Positions 1 to 12,861 of a stretch of 64,000 nt of DNA are shown here, piece by piece. The DNA lies in the NCBI RefSeq assembly GCF_000686525.1, contig NZ_JMKT01000009.1, positions 248,001-312,000 of the forward strand, written 5' to 3'. The position numbers and the translations under genes are program-made. The notes under the pieces are model-generated. The model saw only the letters and a program-made list of their open reading frames with translations, made no database searches and was not told the origin of the DNA. Positions within the stretch are counted from its first letter, which is position 1. Each line of letters starts with the position of its first letter. The DNA is from Desulfonatronovibrio hydrogenovorans DSM 9292. Lineage in GTDB: Bacteria > Desulfobacterota > Desulfovibrionia > Desulfovibrionales > Desulfonatronovibrionaceae.

Positions 1-332
1 AAATCATTTTTAAGGGCTGAATCCTCCCGGAAAAGCCTTTCCAGCTCTGTTTCAGAATCAAAACTGATCCTGCCCAGTGATTCAAGAAGATTTTTTCTGG
101 CCTGGATCATTGCCTTGCGTTCAGCAATCATGGCTTTCTCACTCATCCTTTCTCCCTGTCCTGAGTAAGATCCAGATCCTGAAGCAATGACTCGGCCTTT
201 TGTCCAGTTGATGGACCCTGTTTCCAGCTGCCTCACATAGTTTTCCTGGCCCGGCAGATCATTTTCAGCCTGAGTTATGGAATAGGAAAAAAGGAGTAAA
301 GCCACAATAAAGATTGGATATAATTTTTTCAT
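1..332 (-). CDS. LPP20-like exported protein, 3' end outside window
   Basis: The reading frame starts at an ATG at 332 and runs open off the left edge, giving about 110 residues. The N-terminus is a clean signal peptide: MKK, a hydrophobic stretch, then a cleavage-like TQA-E. No lipobox Cys is visible, so it is probably periplasmic. The mature part has a G-x-G-S-Y motif followed by an Ala-rich helix (AERKAMIQARKNLLESLG). That pattern is typical of LPP20/FlgP-type proteins, whose molecular role is poorly defined. The family call rests on pattern only. It is not visibly linked to miaA, which lies 470 bp away on the same strand. Confidence 0.55.
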   Translation of the reverse strand, partial: MKKLYPIFIVALLLFSYSITQAENDLPGQENYVRQLETGSINWTKGRVIASGSGSYSGQGERMSEKAMIAERKAMIQARKNLLESLGRISFDSETELERLFREDSALKND

Positions 333-803
333 GCTTCTGATTCCCGACTGTCCAGAATGCTCCTGGTTAGCTGACCAGGCAAGTGCCGCAACACAGCCTG
401 CTTTTCCAGTGACTAAGTTAATCAAGGCCAGCCTGATCCTGCAGCTCTAAAAAACAGTCATTCAGTATAAATAACAGCCCCTGAATAATCCAAAAACTTT
501 CCAAAGGCAAAACCTGGTTTTGGTCTGCTTGGGCTTGTAAAAACTAAATTGTCAGTATCTGATCTGGTCTGTCTGACCAGGATCTGCAAGCAGCTAAGCC
601 ATCATCCTCAGCCAAGGATTTTTCCCTGAAAATAGTGACCCCTGAAATCCTGGGAGAGGTTCAGAACATGGGAGATCAACTAGAGCAAGCTTCTCCCCTG
701 GTCCAGCCAGTGATCTTTTGAGGCAGCACACTTCAGAGTGAGGCCGGGACAACTGCTGTAGCAAATCTGATAATGAATTAATCTCTAATACTCTTCAAGT
801 AAC
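333..803. other. Intergenic region, no gene seen
   Basis: This 471-bp gap lies between miaA and the LPP20-like gene. Stops occur in all frames and I see no tRNA, no repeat and no strong hairpin with a T-tract. It presumably holds the promoter of the LPP20-like gene, but no convincing -35/-10 pair stands out. No hfq-like frame follows miaA, although hfq is its neighbour in many proteobacteria. Confidence 0.5.
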
Positions 804-1745
804 TCAAAAGACATTTTTCAGAAATTTTTCGACCTGCATACTGGCTTTGGAGAAATCTCCAGGAGCAGTCCAGATTATTCCAGGTTCTTTTCTGAACCAG
901 GTAATCTGGCGTTTGGCATATGCCCGGGTGTTTTTCAGCCAGAGGGATTTAGCCTGCTGGAGGTCCATTTCCTTTTCAATGTATGAGATAATCTCTCTAC
1001 ATCCAATTCCGGAAAAACCAGGAAGGGAAAAATTCTGTCCGGAATACTCATATGCCCTTTGCACTTCGTCGATAGCCCCCCGGCCGATCATTTTCTCGAT
1101 TCTCAAGGCCAGAAAAGGAGTAAGTTCTTCCAGGTCAGTTTTGATTCCAAGTAACAGGGCTTTATAGCGCGGTTTCTTGTTCTGCCTTTCATGCCACTTT
1201 GAAATGGGTTCTCCAGTAGTTCTGTACACCCCCAGGGCCCTGGAAATCTTCTGCCTGTCTCTGGCAGTTATGGTTGAGGAGTAAACAGGGTCGACCCTGG
1301 ACAGTTCTTGGTACAAGGTCTCAATACCGTGGTTAGATAGCTCTTTTTGAATATCTTTTATGATCTGGTCCGGAATTTTCGGGATTTCAGCCAGGCCATA
1401 AATCAGGGACCTCAGATACAGTCCGGTTCCACCAACCAGAAAGGGAAGCTTTTTTCTTGAGGCGGTCTTATTAATGGCTGAACTGGCCATTTCAGTAAAT
1501 TTGCCTGCGCTTATTCCCTTATTGATTTCAAGGAACCCGTAAAGATGGTGAGCACAGAGTTTTTTATCCTCCGGGCTGGGCTGGGCTGTAATTATCTCTA
1601 GGCCCTTGTACACCTGTCTGGAATCAAAATTAATGATTTCCAGAGAAAAATTCCGGCTCAGCTCAAGGGCCAGGTCGTTTTTGCCGCTTCCTGTGGCTCC
1701 CAGTACACAGACAATGGGAGTAAGTCCGGTTTTATCAAAATTCAT
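804..1745 (-). CDS. miaA: tRNA dimethylallyltransferase MiaA
   Basis: This enzyme transfers a dimethylallyl group to N6 of adenosine 37 in tRNAs reading UNN codons (the i6A step before methylthiolation). At 313 residues it is full length for the family. Visible motifs are the P-loop GATGSGK at residues 16-22, the substrate-contact stretch FDSRQVYKGL at about 40-49, GGTGLYLR near 105, the tRNA-binding region RDRQKISRALGVYRTTG near 162-178, and the C-terminal KRQITWFR. It lies 18 bp downstream of coaD on the same strand, suggesting an rsmD-coaD-miaA transcription unit. Function follows from family identity. Confidence 0.96.
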   Translation of the reverse strand: MNFDKTGLTPIVCVLGATGSGKNDLALELSRNFSLEIINFDSRQVYKGLEIITAQPSPEDKKLCAHHLYGFLEINKGISAGKFTEMASSAINKTASRKKLPFLVGGTGLYLRSLIYGLAEIPKIPDQIIKDIQKELSNHGIETLYQELSRVDPVYSSTITARDRQKISRALGVYRTTGEPISKWHERQNKKPRYKALLLGIKTDLEELTPFLALRIEKMIGRGAIDEVQRAYEYSGQNFSLPGFSGIGCREIISYIEKEMDLQQAKSLWLKNTRAYAKRQITWFRKEPGIIWTAPGDFSKASMQVEKFLKNVF

Positions 1746-1763
1746 AACAAGCTGAAAACAGGA

Positions 1764-2258
1764 TCAGAGATGACCGTATTTTTGGTAAAGTTTTTTTTCA
1801 ACTTCAGGTGGAACCAGGCCTTTGATGTCTCCCCCGAGCTTGGCTACATCTTTGATAATGGTCGAACTGATATAAAGCCACTTATAATCGGTCATTAAAA
1901 AAACCGTTTGGATGTTACGGTCCAGTCGACGATTCATCAGGGCCATCTGGAATTCATATTCAAAGTCGGCTACAGCCCGCATCCCCCTTAAAATAGCGCC
2001 GGCCCTCTGGGTACGCACGTAGTCCACCAGCAGACCTTCAAAAGGTTCGACCTTGACTCCGGGCCTGCCATTGAAAGCGCTGGAAGCCATTTCTACCCTT
2101 TCCTCCAGACTGAAAAGCGGATTTTTGGGTGAATGCAGGGCTACCGCCACAATTATCTCATCAAAAATATCCAGACCCCTGAGAACCAGGCTGACATGGC
2201 CATTGGTCAGAGGGTCAAAAGTGCCTGGATAAACTGCTGATTTTATGTTTTTTCCCAT
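1764..2258 (-). CDS. coaD: Phosphopantetheine adenylyltransferase CoaD
   Basis: It catalyses the fourth step of coenzyme A synthesis, joining 4'-phosphopantetheine and ATP to dephospho-CoA in the cytoplasm. The 164-residue length matches the family. The nucleotidyltransferase signature GTFDPLTNGH is at residues 12-21 with the catalytic His, RGMRAVADFEYEFQMA sits mid-protein, and the C-terminal ISSTIIKDVA corresponds to the usual ISSTxIR-type motif. The start overlaps the 3' end of rsmD by 16 bp, implying translational coupling. This rsmD-coaD pairing is common in bacteria. Confidence 0.96.
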   Translation of the reverse strand: MGKNIKSAVYPGTFDPLTNGHVSLVLRGLDIFDEIIVAVALHSPKNPLFSLEERVEMASSAFNGRPGVKVEPFEGLLVDYVRTQRAGAILRGMRAVADFEYEFQMALMNRRLDRNIQTVFLMTDYKWLYISSTIIKDVAKLGGDIKGLVPPEVEKKLYQKYGHL

Positions 2259-2803
2259 AACAATATCCTTGTCTGTCCGAAATTTCTGTCTCTTATCAAT
2301 GCCAGTCCGGGAAAGTGATCCAGAGACTGTGCTGAATCATATTCAGTCTCAGCACTTATCAGGGTTCCAGAGACCAGAGCCGGGCCGAGCAGGAGGTTGT
2401 TGAGCACAGGTTCCATGAGCCCCTGGCCATACGGAGGATCAATAAAAATGAGGTCAAAATGCCCAAGGTCCTTTTTAGCCGAATAATTAAGGGCATCGGC
2501 TTTGATCAGCACAGCCCTGTTTTTTGAAATGTCCAGAGCAGCAATGTTTTCTCTGATAATGGAACAGGCTAAAGCACTCTTTTCAATAAAGTGAACTGAG
2601 CCGGCTCCCCGGCTCAGGGCTTCAAAACCCAGAGAACCGCTTCCGGCAAAAATATCCAGAACCCTGGCCTTGCTCCAGTCAATGCCCATGGACTCCAGCA
2701 TGGAAAAAAGGGATTCCCTGACTTTGCCGGTAGCCGGACGATAGCCGGGACCTGAGCCTGTCTTGATAATTCTTCCTTTAAACTTACCAGAAATTATTCG
2801 CAT
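2243..2803 (-). CDS. rsmD: 16S rRNA (guanine-N2) methyltransferase RsmD
   Basis: It methylates G966 of 16S rRNA using S-adenosylmethionine. The protein is 186 residues, normal for RsmD. The N-terminus RIISGKFKGR is the family hallmark. The SAM-binding loop FAGSGSLGFEALSRGA is near residues 51-66 and the catalytic IDPPYGQG near 121-128. It heads a likely rsmD-coaD-miaA unit, overlapping coaD by 16 bp. The MBL-fold gene upstream ends only 11 bp before this start, so the transcript may be longer. Confidence 0.95.
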   Translation of the reverse strand: MRIISGKFKGRIIKTGSGPGYRPATGKVRESLFSMLESMGIDWSKARVLDIFAGSGSLGFEALSRGAGSVHFIEKSALACSIIRENIAALDISKNRAVLIKADALNYSAKKDLGHFDLIFIDPPYGQGLMEPVLNNLLLGPALVSGTLISAETEYDSAQSLDHFPGLALIRDRNFGQTRILLWEKT

Positions 2804-2814
2804 GAGTCAGCAGA

Positions 2815-4452
2815 TTATTTTTTCCGGGTATCTCCATCAAAGTCTACAGAGGCCAGAAGTCTGGAAAGAATAGTCCCGGCCTCCAAAGCATCGTCACGCA
2901 GTTCAACCTGCTCATTCCAGCCCATGTGGCTTATCCGGTCCTGGCTGTTGCGCAGTCCACTCACCTTGGTTTCAAGTTCTGAAAGCACATAATCCCAGTT
3001 TATCCTGGGTACTTCTTTTTCCGTGGGCATGGAGGCCTCGAAAATCCGATTGGGCTTTAAAATGCATTCTTCCAGGTAATCCGGAATATGCACTTCATGA
3101 CCGAATCTTTTTTCAATGAGCCTGGCCAGGACTTTCTGATTTTCATATTCTCCGTGCATCAGAAAGACCTTCATACCATGGTTCTGAAAACATGAAAGCC
3201 ATTCCAGAAGATGACTTTGACCAGCATGAGCTGAAAAGCCGTTAATGGTGAACACCCTGGCATTGACCGCCAGTTCTTCACCCAGGATCTTTATGGTCTT
3301 GGCACCGTCAACTATTTTTCTTCCAGGTGTGCCCTTGGCCTGAAACCCTACAAAAACAATACTGGCTCCTTTTTTCCAGATATTGTGCCGCAGATGATGT
3401 TTGACCCGGCCAGCATTGGCCATTCCGCTGGCAGAGATGATTATGGCCGGGCCATTGTAGGAATTAATGGCCATTGATTCCTTAGGGCTTTCAGTCAGCT
3501 TGAGCCCGGGTAAGCGCAGAGGATCTTCACCGGCCTTGAAAAGTTTCCTGGTTTTGACATCAAAGTATCTGTAATTTTTGCTGAAAACCTGAGTAGCCCT
3601 GATGGCCAGAGGGCTGTCCAGAAAAATGGGGACATCCTGGGGCAGTCGCCCTTCCTTGTGTAAGAGATAAAGAGAATAAAGGACTTCCTGGGTTCGTTCC
3701 AGGGCGAATGCCGGAATGATGACCTTCTGGCCGTGCTTATAGCTGTAGTCAATCGCTTCCAGGAGTTCATCCCGGCTCTGATCTTCATTTTTGTGGTCCC
3801 GGTTTCCATAAGTTGATTCAAGAAAAAGAAAATCAGCCACCTCGGAATAACTGGGATTTCTGACCAAAAGCTGGTTTGGCCGGCCCAAGTCTCCGGAGAA
3901 AACAAGTTTGACTTTTTTATCGTCCTTTTCATCCACCCTGATTTCAATAATTGATGAACCAAGGATATGACCGGCATCTTTGTACAAAACATTGATGCCG
4001 GGCTTGGGAGTGAATTCTTCATTATACTCCACCGGGGTCAGCATGGCCAGGGCCTTGTCCACATCAGCCTGGGTATAAAGGGGATCCAGTGTGGGCCTCC
4101 CATGCCTGGAGCGTTTCTTATTTTTCCATTCAGCTTCCATCTCTTGAATGTAAGCACTGTCCTTAAGCATGATTTCTAAGAGATCCATGGTTGGGGGAGT
4201 AACATAAACCCTGCCATTGAATCCGTCTCTAACCAGTTTAGGCAACAGGCCGCAGTGGTCTATATGGGCATGGGTAATCATGATGAATTCAAGCCCGCCT
4301 GGATTATACACATCAGTGTTCCAGTTCCTTTTTTCAATTTCACTGTTTCCCTGATGCAGCCCGCAGTCAACTGCGAACCGGGAGCCGTTAACCTCCATTG
4401 CATAGCATGAACCGGTGACTCCTCTGGCCGCGCCTAGAAATTTGACTTTCAT
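2815..4452 (-). CDS. MBL-fold RNA-processing-type metallohydrolase (beta-CASP)
   Basis: This 545-residue protein has a metallo-beta-lactamase fold with beta-CASP and RNA-specificity domains, as in bacterial CPSF73-like and YsH1-type enzymes. Family members act as RNA endo- or exonucleases. The zinc motif THAHIDHCGLLP is near residues 60-71. A further metal His is in DAGHILGSS near 160, Asp in FSGDLGRP near 186, and the beta-CASP Ser/His motif SASGMANAGRVKHHL near 341. GFSAHAG and MHGEYENQ follow in the C-terminal third. About 80 extra residues at the C-terminus look unstructured. The RNA target cannot be told from sequence. Confidence 0.85.
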   Translation of the reverse strand: MKVKFLGAARGVTGSCYAMEVNGSRFAVDCGLHQGNSEIEKRNWNTDVYNPGGLEFIMITHAHIDHCGLLPKLVRDGFNGRVYVTPPTMDLLEIMLKDSAYIQEMEAEWKNKKRSRHGRPTLDPLYTQADVDKALAMLTPVEYNEEFTPKPGINVLYKDAGHILGSSIIEIRVDEKDDKKVKLVFSGDLGRPNQLLVRNPSYSEVADFLFLESTYGNRDHKNEDQSRDELLEAIDYSYKHGQKVIIPAFALERTQEVLYSLYLLHKEGRLPQDVPIFLDSPLAIRATQVFSKNYRYFDVKTRKLFKAGEDPLRLPGLKLTESPKESMAINSYNGPAIIISASGMANAGRVKHHLRHNIWKKGASIVFVGFQAKGTPGRKIVDGAKTIKILGEELAVNARVFTINGFSAHAGQSHLLEWLSCFQNHGMKVFLMHGEYENQKVLARLIEKRFGHEVHIPDYLEECILKPNRIFEASMPTEKEVPRINWDYVLSELETKVSGLRNSQDRISHMGWNEQVELRDDALEAGTILSRLLASVDFDGDTRKK

Positions 4453-4482
4453 AAACAGTTCCTTTTCTTGAACAGCAATGTG

Positions 4483-5418
4483 TTATTTGGGGTGTTCTCT
4501 GATTCCGTTTCTATCCAGGATGGCTTCTCCGCCTAGGATTTCATCCGGCAGATCCTGAATACTGTTAATCCAGTTCCAAAGGTGTTCAAAATAAATTTTA
4601 CTCTCCCTGCCCTGTGCGCAGATTTTAAAACTTTTGAAAATCCCGCAAAGCCCGGTTTCCAGAATCTGACTGTTAGGCAATTTCAGGTCAAGACGGTTCA
4701 TGGATGAATCAATCCTTTTTAATAGGCCTGTAAAGCATTCCAGGTTGCAATCAGCAGCTATTATACATATCCGCCCATGGTCCATGCCAGCTACCTGGTC
4801 GTAGTTGCGCAGGGTACGAAGCAGAAAGGCCATCAACTCTGTCCTGGCCTGCCTGTAGAAATCAGATCCATGGTTGATTTCAATCCAGTCACGCCGATAC
4901 AGGTCCAGGATTGCCACTGACAGCCAGGATTTTTTCCGGCTCAGCCTGTTGACTTCCTCCTGCAATATTCTTTTAAGTCCGGAAATATTCAAGGCTCCGG
5001 TGGACGAATCCAGATAAATCAGTTTCCTGAGCCGCTGCATCTCTTCAACACTGTCCAGGGCCGCCGCCAGCCTCCAACGCAGTTCACAGGCCAGAAAGGG
5101 ACGGATCAGAAAGTCTTTGGCCAGAGGAGTGCTTTCGCATATATCCACCCGCTGGTAATCTTCACCCACCAGAATAAGGTAGGAAAAAACCGTTTTGGCT
5201 GATTCCTGACGCTTTCTGACAATCCTGCAGAATTCCAGGCCGTCTATTCCGGTATAATCAGCAGAAACAAGGGCCACTGAAAACAGTTCGTCTTCCATGG
5301 CAGCCAGTCCGGCAAAATGGGAACTGACCACCACCGATTCCAGCCCCATGGAGTCAGTGACTCCGAGCAATTCTTCCAGACGGGATTCATCAGGCTCTAC
5401 AATAAGTATTTTTTTCAT
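4483..5418 (-). CDS. Response regulator with degenerate GGDEF-like domain
   Basis: A receiver domain opens the protein (KKILIVEPDESR), with the phosphoacceptor region VALVSADYTGIDG giving an Asp candidate. A PleD-like output domain follows after YLDSSTGALNISGLKRIL, which resembles the start of GGDEF domains. The catalytic GG[DE]EF site is replaced by MDHGRICII, so diguanylate cyclase activity is unlikely. I place the start at the ATG at 5418 because the receiver core begins there; an in-frame ATG at 5442 adds eight residues. It lies 50 bp downstream of the NtrY-like kinase gene on the same strand and may be its partner, although an NtrX-type AAA+ regulator would be the usual one. Confidence 0.75.
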   Translation of the reverse strand: MKKILIVEPDESRLEELLGVTDSMGLESVVVSSHFAGLAAMEDELFSVALVSADYTGIDGLEFCRIVRKRQESAKTVFSYLILVGEDYQRVDICESTPLAKDFLIRPFLACELRWRLAAALDSVEEMQRLRKLIYLDSSTGALNISGLKRILQEEVNRLSRKKSWLSVAILDLYRRDWIEINHGSDFYRQARTELMAFLLRTLRNYDQVAGMDHGRICIIAADCNLECFTGLLKRIDSSMNRLDLKLPNSQILETGLCGIFKSFKICAQGRESKIYFEHLWNWINSIQDLPDEILGGEAILDRNGIREHPK

Positions 5419-5468
5419 ATCCAGTCCGCCTGACCCGGTCATCCGGATCTATCCATGTTAATCAGTTT

Positions 5469-7700
5469 TCAGACCATCCTCAGGCTGGTCACCCCCCTGA
5501 CCGGAAGCTCCACCACAAAAATGGTTCCCTGAGGCTTATTGCTCTTGACCCGGACATATCCACCATGATCAGCCACGATGGATTTGACAATGGCCAGACC
5601 CAATCCAGTACCTTCTTTTTTACTGGAATAATATGGTTCGAACATTCTGGCCCTTTCTTCAGAGCTGAGTCCTGGACCGTTATCTGCAACTTGAACAAAA
5701 ACCCTTTTAAGCTGCTCATCAAAATCAAGGTTTACCTCAACAAGACCGTTGGTTTGCCCTGTCAGGGCTTCTGAGGCATTAAGGAAAAGATTAAGAAAGA
5801 CTCTTTTCAGGGCATCCCGGTCAAAGCTGAATTCTGGCACTGGATTGATCTGCTTGAGATCCCAAGTGATTTTTCTGTGACTCTGGCTGAACATAGAGAC
5901 CACTTCCTCCAGAAGTGTATCCAGCCGGTCAAGCTTGAGCCTGACTTCAGGGAGTTTGGCAAAGGCAGAAAATTCTCTGACCATCTCCTGCATATTCTCA
6001 ACCTGCCTGACTATGAGCTGAGTGCTCTGGGTAAAGGAAGGGTCGGTTATCATGCTGCTGAATTTTTTTTCAAGGCGCTGGGCCGAAAGCTTGATGGGTG
6101 TCAGGGGATTTTTTATTTCATGGGCGATGCGTTTAGCCACCTCTCTCCAGGCAGCCAGGCGCTGCATTTTTTCCAGTTCGGTTATGTCTTCAAATACAGC
6201 CACAACACCGTAGTCGTCGCCTTTTTCAGCCTTCAAAATTACTGCATTGACCAGTATTTTGACCATCTTGCCCTGGACATCAATATCCAATTGCCTTTGC
6301 CATTGGGACTCAGGGAGGTCTGAAAGCTGGTTTAGAACCTCCTTGATCAGGGCTCCGTATTCCCCGCTAACCAGGTCCAGGGGATATCTTCCTATGACCT
6401 TGGTGCTGTCCAGTCCAAGGATAAACTCGGCAGCCTTGTTAACAGTAGTAATTTTCCCGTCCTGATCCACTGAAACCACTCCAGCTGTAATGTTATCCAG
6501 AACAGCCTGCATATATCTGCCTCTTGCTTCCAGCTCTTCGTTTTGGGCAGAAAACCTGAGATTGGCCTGGGTCAGGTTATTCTGGGTCTTTTCCAGATCC
6601 ATGGCCATCTTGTTAAAAGACCGTACCAGCAGGCCAAGCTCGTCGTCTGAATGATCCTCCAGCCGGACTTCCAGATCCCCCCTGGCGATTCTCTGAGTGC
6701 CTTCGGCCAAGGCCATGACCGGCTGGGATATTTCCCTGGACAGCTTGAATCCATACCAGATTGAACCGAAAATAATGACCAGGGTTATGACTCCCAAAAT
6801 GGTGTACAGAGCCACTTTTAAAGGATACTTGATGGTTTCAAGCTTTCGGTATTCATCAAGACCCTGGACGATTCCTTCCAGCCTGGCTAAAAGGCCAGGT
6901 TCAACAGTCTGCCCCACAACAAGAAATCCGGTCTTGGCGCTGTCAACAGGCATGACTCCCACGACCAGGTCCCCGGTATCGCTGGGCCACAACCCGGTCC
7001 AATAGATTGGACGCTCCAGAAGGTCGGACCAGGGAATGTTATCTTTAATCAGGGGCCAGTGACTGTCCCATTCATCATTTGCGAACCAGTTCTGCTCCCG
7101 CAGATTCGGAGTAATTACTCCCATAAGGGTCAGATCATACTCCCTGCTTTTTTTATCTTGCAGGAATGAATCCATTCCCCGTCCACCCCAGAGAAATTCC
7201 TGCTGTCTGATTTGATCCAGGGTCGATTCCGCCCTGACCTCAAGACCTTTTTTAACAGAGTTATAAAACAGCTGTCCGACCTCCAGGGCCTGGTTCATGG
7301 AACTGGCCACCTGTTCTTTGAACCAGTAGTCTACTGAGGTCTGGACGAATCTTACAGCAATAAAGAACATGAGCAGGGTCGGGATGATGGATAAAGAAAC
7401 AAAGGCCAGGACAAGACGGGTCCTGAGTTTTGACCCCAGCACCTTTCTGCGCCGCTCAACTATTAGTTTTAATATGTTTCTGACTACCAGAAACAGGACA
7501 AGGAGAAGAAGGATAAAGTTGAGGTTGAAGAAAGCCAGAAAGAGATAGGAATCCAATCCAAAATAGCGCAATTCAACCCAGGTCAGCATGCCAATAAGCC
7601 CGACAGCTCCCAGGACCAGCAGAAAGTCGCGGCGTCTTTTTTTTGTTTCCCTGATCTGGACTTCGGAAAGGGTTGTAGTAGTGTGCAGATTCATGGTCAA
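5469..7700 (-). CDS. NtrY-like membrane histidine kinase
   Basis: The 743-residue sensor kinase has three N-terminal membrane segments between about residues 25 and 115. A roughly 170-residue extracytoplasmic sensor region and a fourth membrane segment near 295-318 follow. A HAMP domain comes next (ISQPVMALAEGTQRIARGDL), then a PAS domain (MQAVLDNITAGVVSVDQDG), the HisKA box AHEIKNPLTPIKLSAQRL with the phospho-His, and HATPase motifs DNGPGLS and GTGLGLAIVKSI. This order and the HEIKNPLTPI box are typical of NtrY. The signal is unknown. The next gene encodes a receiver protein. The upstream gene is DUF4390, which often accompanies such kinases. Confidence 0.88.
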   Translation of the reverse strand: MTMNLHTTTTLSEVQIRETKKRRRDFLLVLGAVGLIGMLTWVELRYFGLDSYLFLAFFNLNFILLLLVLFLVVRNILKLIVERRRKVLGSKLRTRLVLAFVSLSIIPTLLMFFIAVRFVQTSVDYWFKEQVASSMNQALEVGQLFYNSVKKGLEVRAESTLDQIRQQEFLWGGRGMDSFLQDKKSREYDLTLMGVITPNLREQNWFANDEWDSHWPLIKDNIPWSDLLERPIYWTGLWPSDTGDLVVGVMPVDSAKTGFLVVGQTVEPGLLARLEGIVQGLDEYRKLETIKYPLKVALYTILGVITLVIIFGSIWYGFKLSREISQPVMALAEGTQRIARGDLEVRLEDHSDDELGLLVRSFNKMAMDLEKTQNNLTQANLRFSAQNEELEARGRYMQAVLDNITAGVVSVDQDGKITTVNKAAEFILGLDSTKVIGRYPLDLVSGEYGALIKEVLNQLSDLPESQWQRQLDIDVQGKMVKILVNAVILKAEKGDDYGVVAVFEDITELEKMQRLAAWREVAKRIAHEIKNPLTPIKLSAQRLEKKFSSMITDPSFTQSTQLIVRQVENMQEMVREFSAFAKLPEVRLKLDRLDTLLEEVVSMFSQSHRKITWDLKQINPVPEFSFDRDALKRVFLNLFLNASEALTGQTNGLVEVNLDFDEQLKRVFVQVADNGPGLSSEERARMFEPYYSSKKEGTGLGLAIVKSIVADHGGYVRVKSNKPQGTIFVVELPVRGVTSLRMV

Positions 7701-7896
7701 AGTTGCTTCAGGATTGCTGAATTATAAAAATTTGATCCATTCATAACCAGATCAAAAGTCCTTAACCAGAACTGAACTGTTATCTGTAACTGAGCTTTCT
7801 GGCTGTAGTTGCATTCACTCCAGGGGCTGACGGCAGTTTCACCCACCTGACAGAGACTCTCTGGGCATTTTTAAGTTGAGAATAAATCAGTTCAGG

Positions 7897-8496
7897 TTAA
7901 AGGGAAAACTCCATGTCGTACCGGATGGAACTGGCCAGGTCCCAGGACCAGAAGAACAGTGTCCGTTTGATCCATTTAGGGACTCCCTTTGAAATAAGCC
8001 TGGCCTCAATCCTGACAACATGCTTCCGGCCGATATCCAGATCTTCAATAGGCAGAAGGATTGCATCCATTGCATGGAAAAGCTTTGTAAAGTCATCGTG
8101 ATCAAAAGAGGGCAGGCTGCGCCTGTGAGCAGGAAAATTTATCACGTATTCGCCGGACAAAAGATCTTTTTCCAGACCAACTTCAATCTCTTTTGATAAA
8201 AGAGACTTGTCCCGGAGTAAGACCCGGCTTCTGAGTAAATCAACATTGCAGACAAGAGCAACCTTGGTTCCGTTGTCAAGAGCTGTCCTGACCCTTTCAA
8301 AATCGTCTACTTCTACGGAAAATCTGGCTACCAGCCTTCCTTCGTAGGTATCAATGAAAAAGTTAGACAGGTCCAGACGCTGGGCATGAGTAGTCCCAGG
8401 GACCAGTATTACCCACATCATCAGCCCCATGGACATGTAAATAAAAAAGCGGTTGATCATTGACTTCCAGGTGGATATTAAATCTGTCATATCCAA
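7897..8496 (-). CDS. DUF4390 exported protein
   Basis: This 199-residue protein has a basic N-terminus, a hydrophobic segment at about residues 17-33 and a THA-Q cleavage-like site, so it is exported or anchored. The body has the DUF4390 pattern: LDNGTKVALVCNVDLLR in the middle, and ARLISKGVPKWIKRTLFFWS before the end. Its function is not known. Members are commonly found just upstream of NtrY-type kinases, as here, which suggests a link to envelope signalling (inference). The gene starts 3 bp after the dapB stop. Confidence 0.75.
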   Translation of the reverse strand: MDMTDLISTWKSMINRFFIYMSMGLMMWVILVPGTTHAQRLDLSNFFIDTYEGRLVARFSVEVDDFERVRTALDNGTKVALVCNVDLLRSRVLLRDKSLLSKEIEVGLEKDLLSGEYVINFPAHRRSLPSFDHDDFTKLFHAMDAILLPIEDLDIGRKHVVRIEARLISKGVPKWIKRTLFFWSWDLASSIRYDMEFSL

Positions 8497-8499
8497 TGG

Positions 8500-9282
8500 T
8501 TATTCAAACATGTCAGCCATGGCATAAAGCCTGCCGGGCTTTTTATCCGCCAGCCACTTGGCAGCCCTGACAGCTCCCTGGGCAAAGGTCTCTCTTGAAT
8601 GTGCCCTGTGGGTCACCTCAATTCTTTCACCCGGACCGAAAAAATAGACGGTGTGGTCTCCCACCACGTCACCACCCCTTAAGGTCTGCACTCCGATTTC
8701 GCCTTTTCTGCGCTCACCGATCATCCCTTTCCGAGAGAAGACTCCAGCCTCATCCAGGTTAACGCCTTTGGCATCAGCCAGGACCTGAGCCAGCTTTAAA
8801 GCAGTACCCGAAGGCGAATCCTTTTTAAACTTGTGGTGGATCTCCATTAATTCCAGGTCGTATTCATCGCCCAAAAGATTCAGGAGTTCAGGCAATACTT
8901 TCAAAAGAACATTCACGCCTACGCTCATGTTCGGAGCCCAGAACAGCGGGGTCTGCCTGGCCTTGTCCTGAAGAGATTTCAGCTGGTCAACACTAAATCC
9001 TGTTGTCCCCATCACAGCTGAGGCACTACAATGGACACAGATGTCAGCCACTTCCAGACTGGCTTCAGGAGAAGTAAAATCTATGACCACGGCTCCCTTT
9101 TTTCCGGACAGGATATCTTTGAGACTGCTTGAAACAGGGCAGTCAAATCTATCCAGGCCTTGAAGCCGGTCTTTTTTTTCCACGACTCCGGCAAGCTCAA
9201 GGGATGGATCTTCAATCACCAGACCTGCAATGGTCCGGCCCATGCGGCCGTTGACACCGGTTACCACGATCGGCGTACTCAT
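8500..9282 (-). CDS. dapB: 4-hydroxy-tetrahydrodipicolinate reductase DapB
   Basis: It reduces hydroxy-tetrahydrodipicolinate with NAD(P)H in the diaminopimelate/lysine pathway. The protein is 260 residues, close to the usual 265-270. The dinucleotide loop VTGVNGRMGRTIAGLV is at residues 7-22. The catalytic signature EIHHKFKKDSPSGTALKL is near 148-165, with the His pair and Lys expected for proton transfer. GTTGFS, lining the nicotinamide pocket, is near 93. It heads a same-strand run with the DUF4390 gene. Confidence 0.96.
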   Translation of the reverse strand: MSTPIVVTGVNGRMGRTIAGLVIEDPSLELAGVVEKKDRLQGLDRFDCPVSSSLKDILSGKKGAVVIDFTSPEASLEVADICVHCSASAVMGTTGFSVDQLKSLQDKARQTPLFWAPNMSVGVNVLLKVLPELLNLLGDEYDLELMEIHHKFKKDSPSGTALKLAQVLADAKGVNLDEAGVFSRKGMIGERRKGEIGVQTLRGGDVVGDHTVYFFGPGERIEVTHRAHSRETFAQGAVRAAKWLADKKPGRLYAMADMFE

Positions 9283-9374
9283 GAAAACTCCTTTTGAGAA
9301 ATAATTATTCTGTTGTCAGAAGTGGTCAATCATCAAACAGATCACCACTTATCCAGAAGACTAAACTTTGGGAA

Positions 9375-12774
<3,400 letters not shown>

Positions 12775-12861
12775 ATTGCTTTCCTCCGTGGTGAATAAAT
12801 CAGAGCTTAGGGCTGGCAAAGCAGCTGGCTGCTTCCAGCTGCACAAAAACAGATCAGGGCA

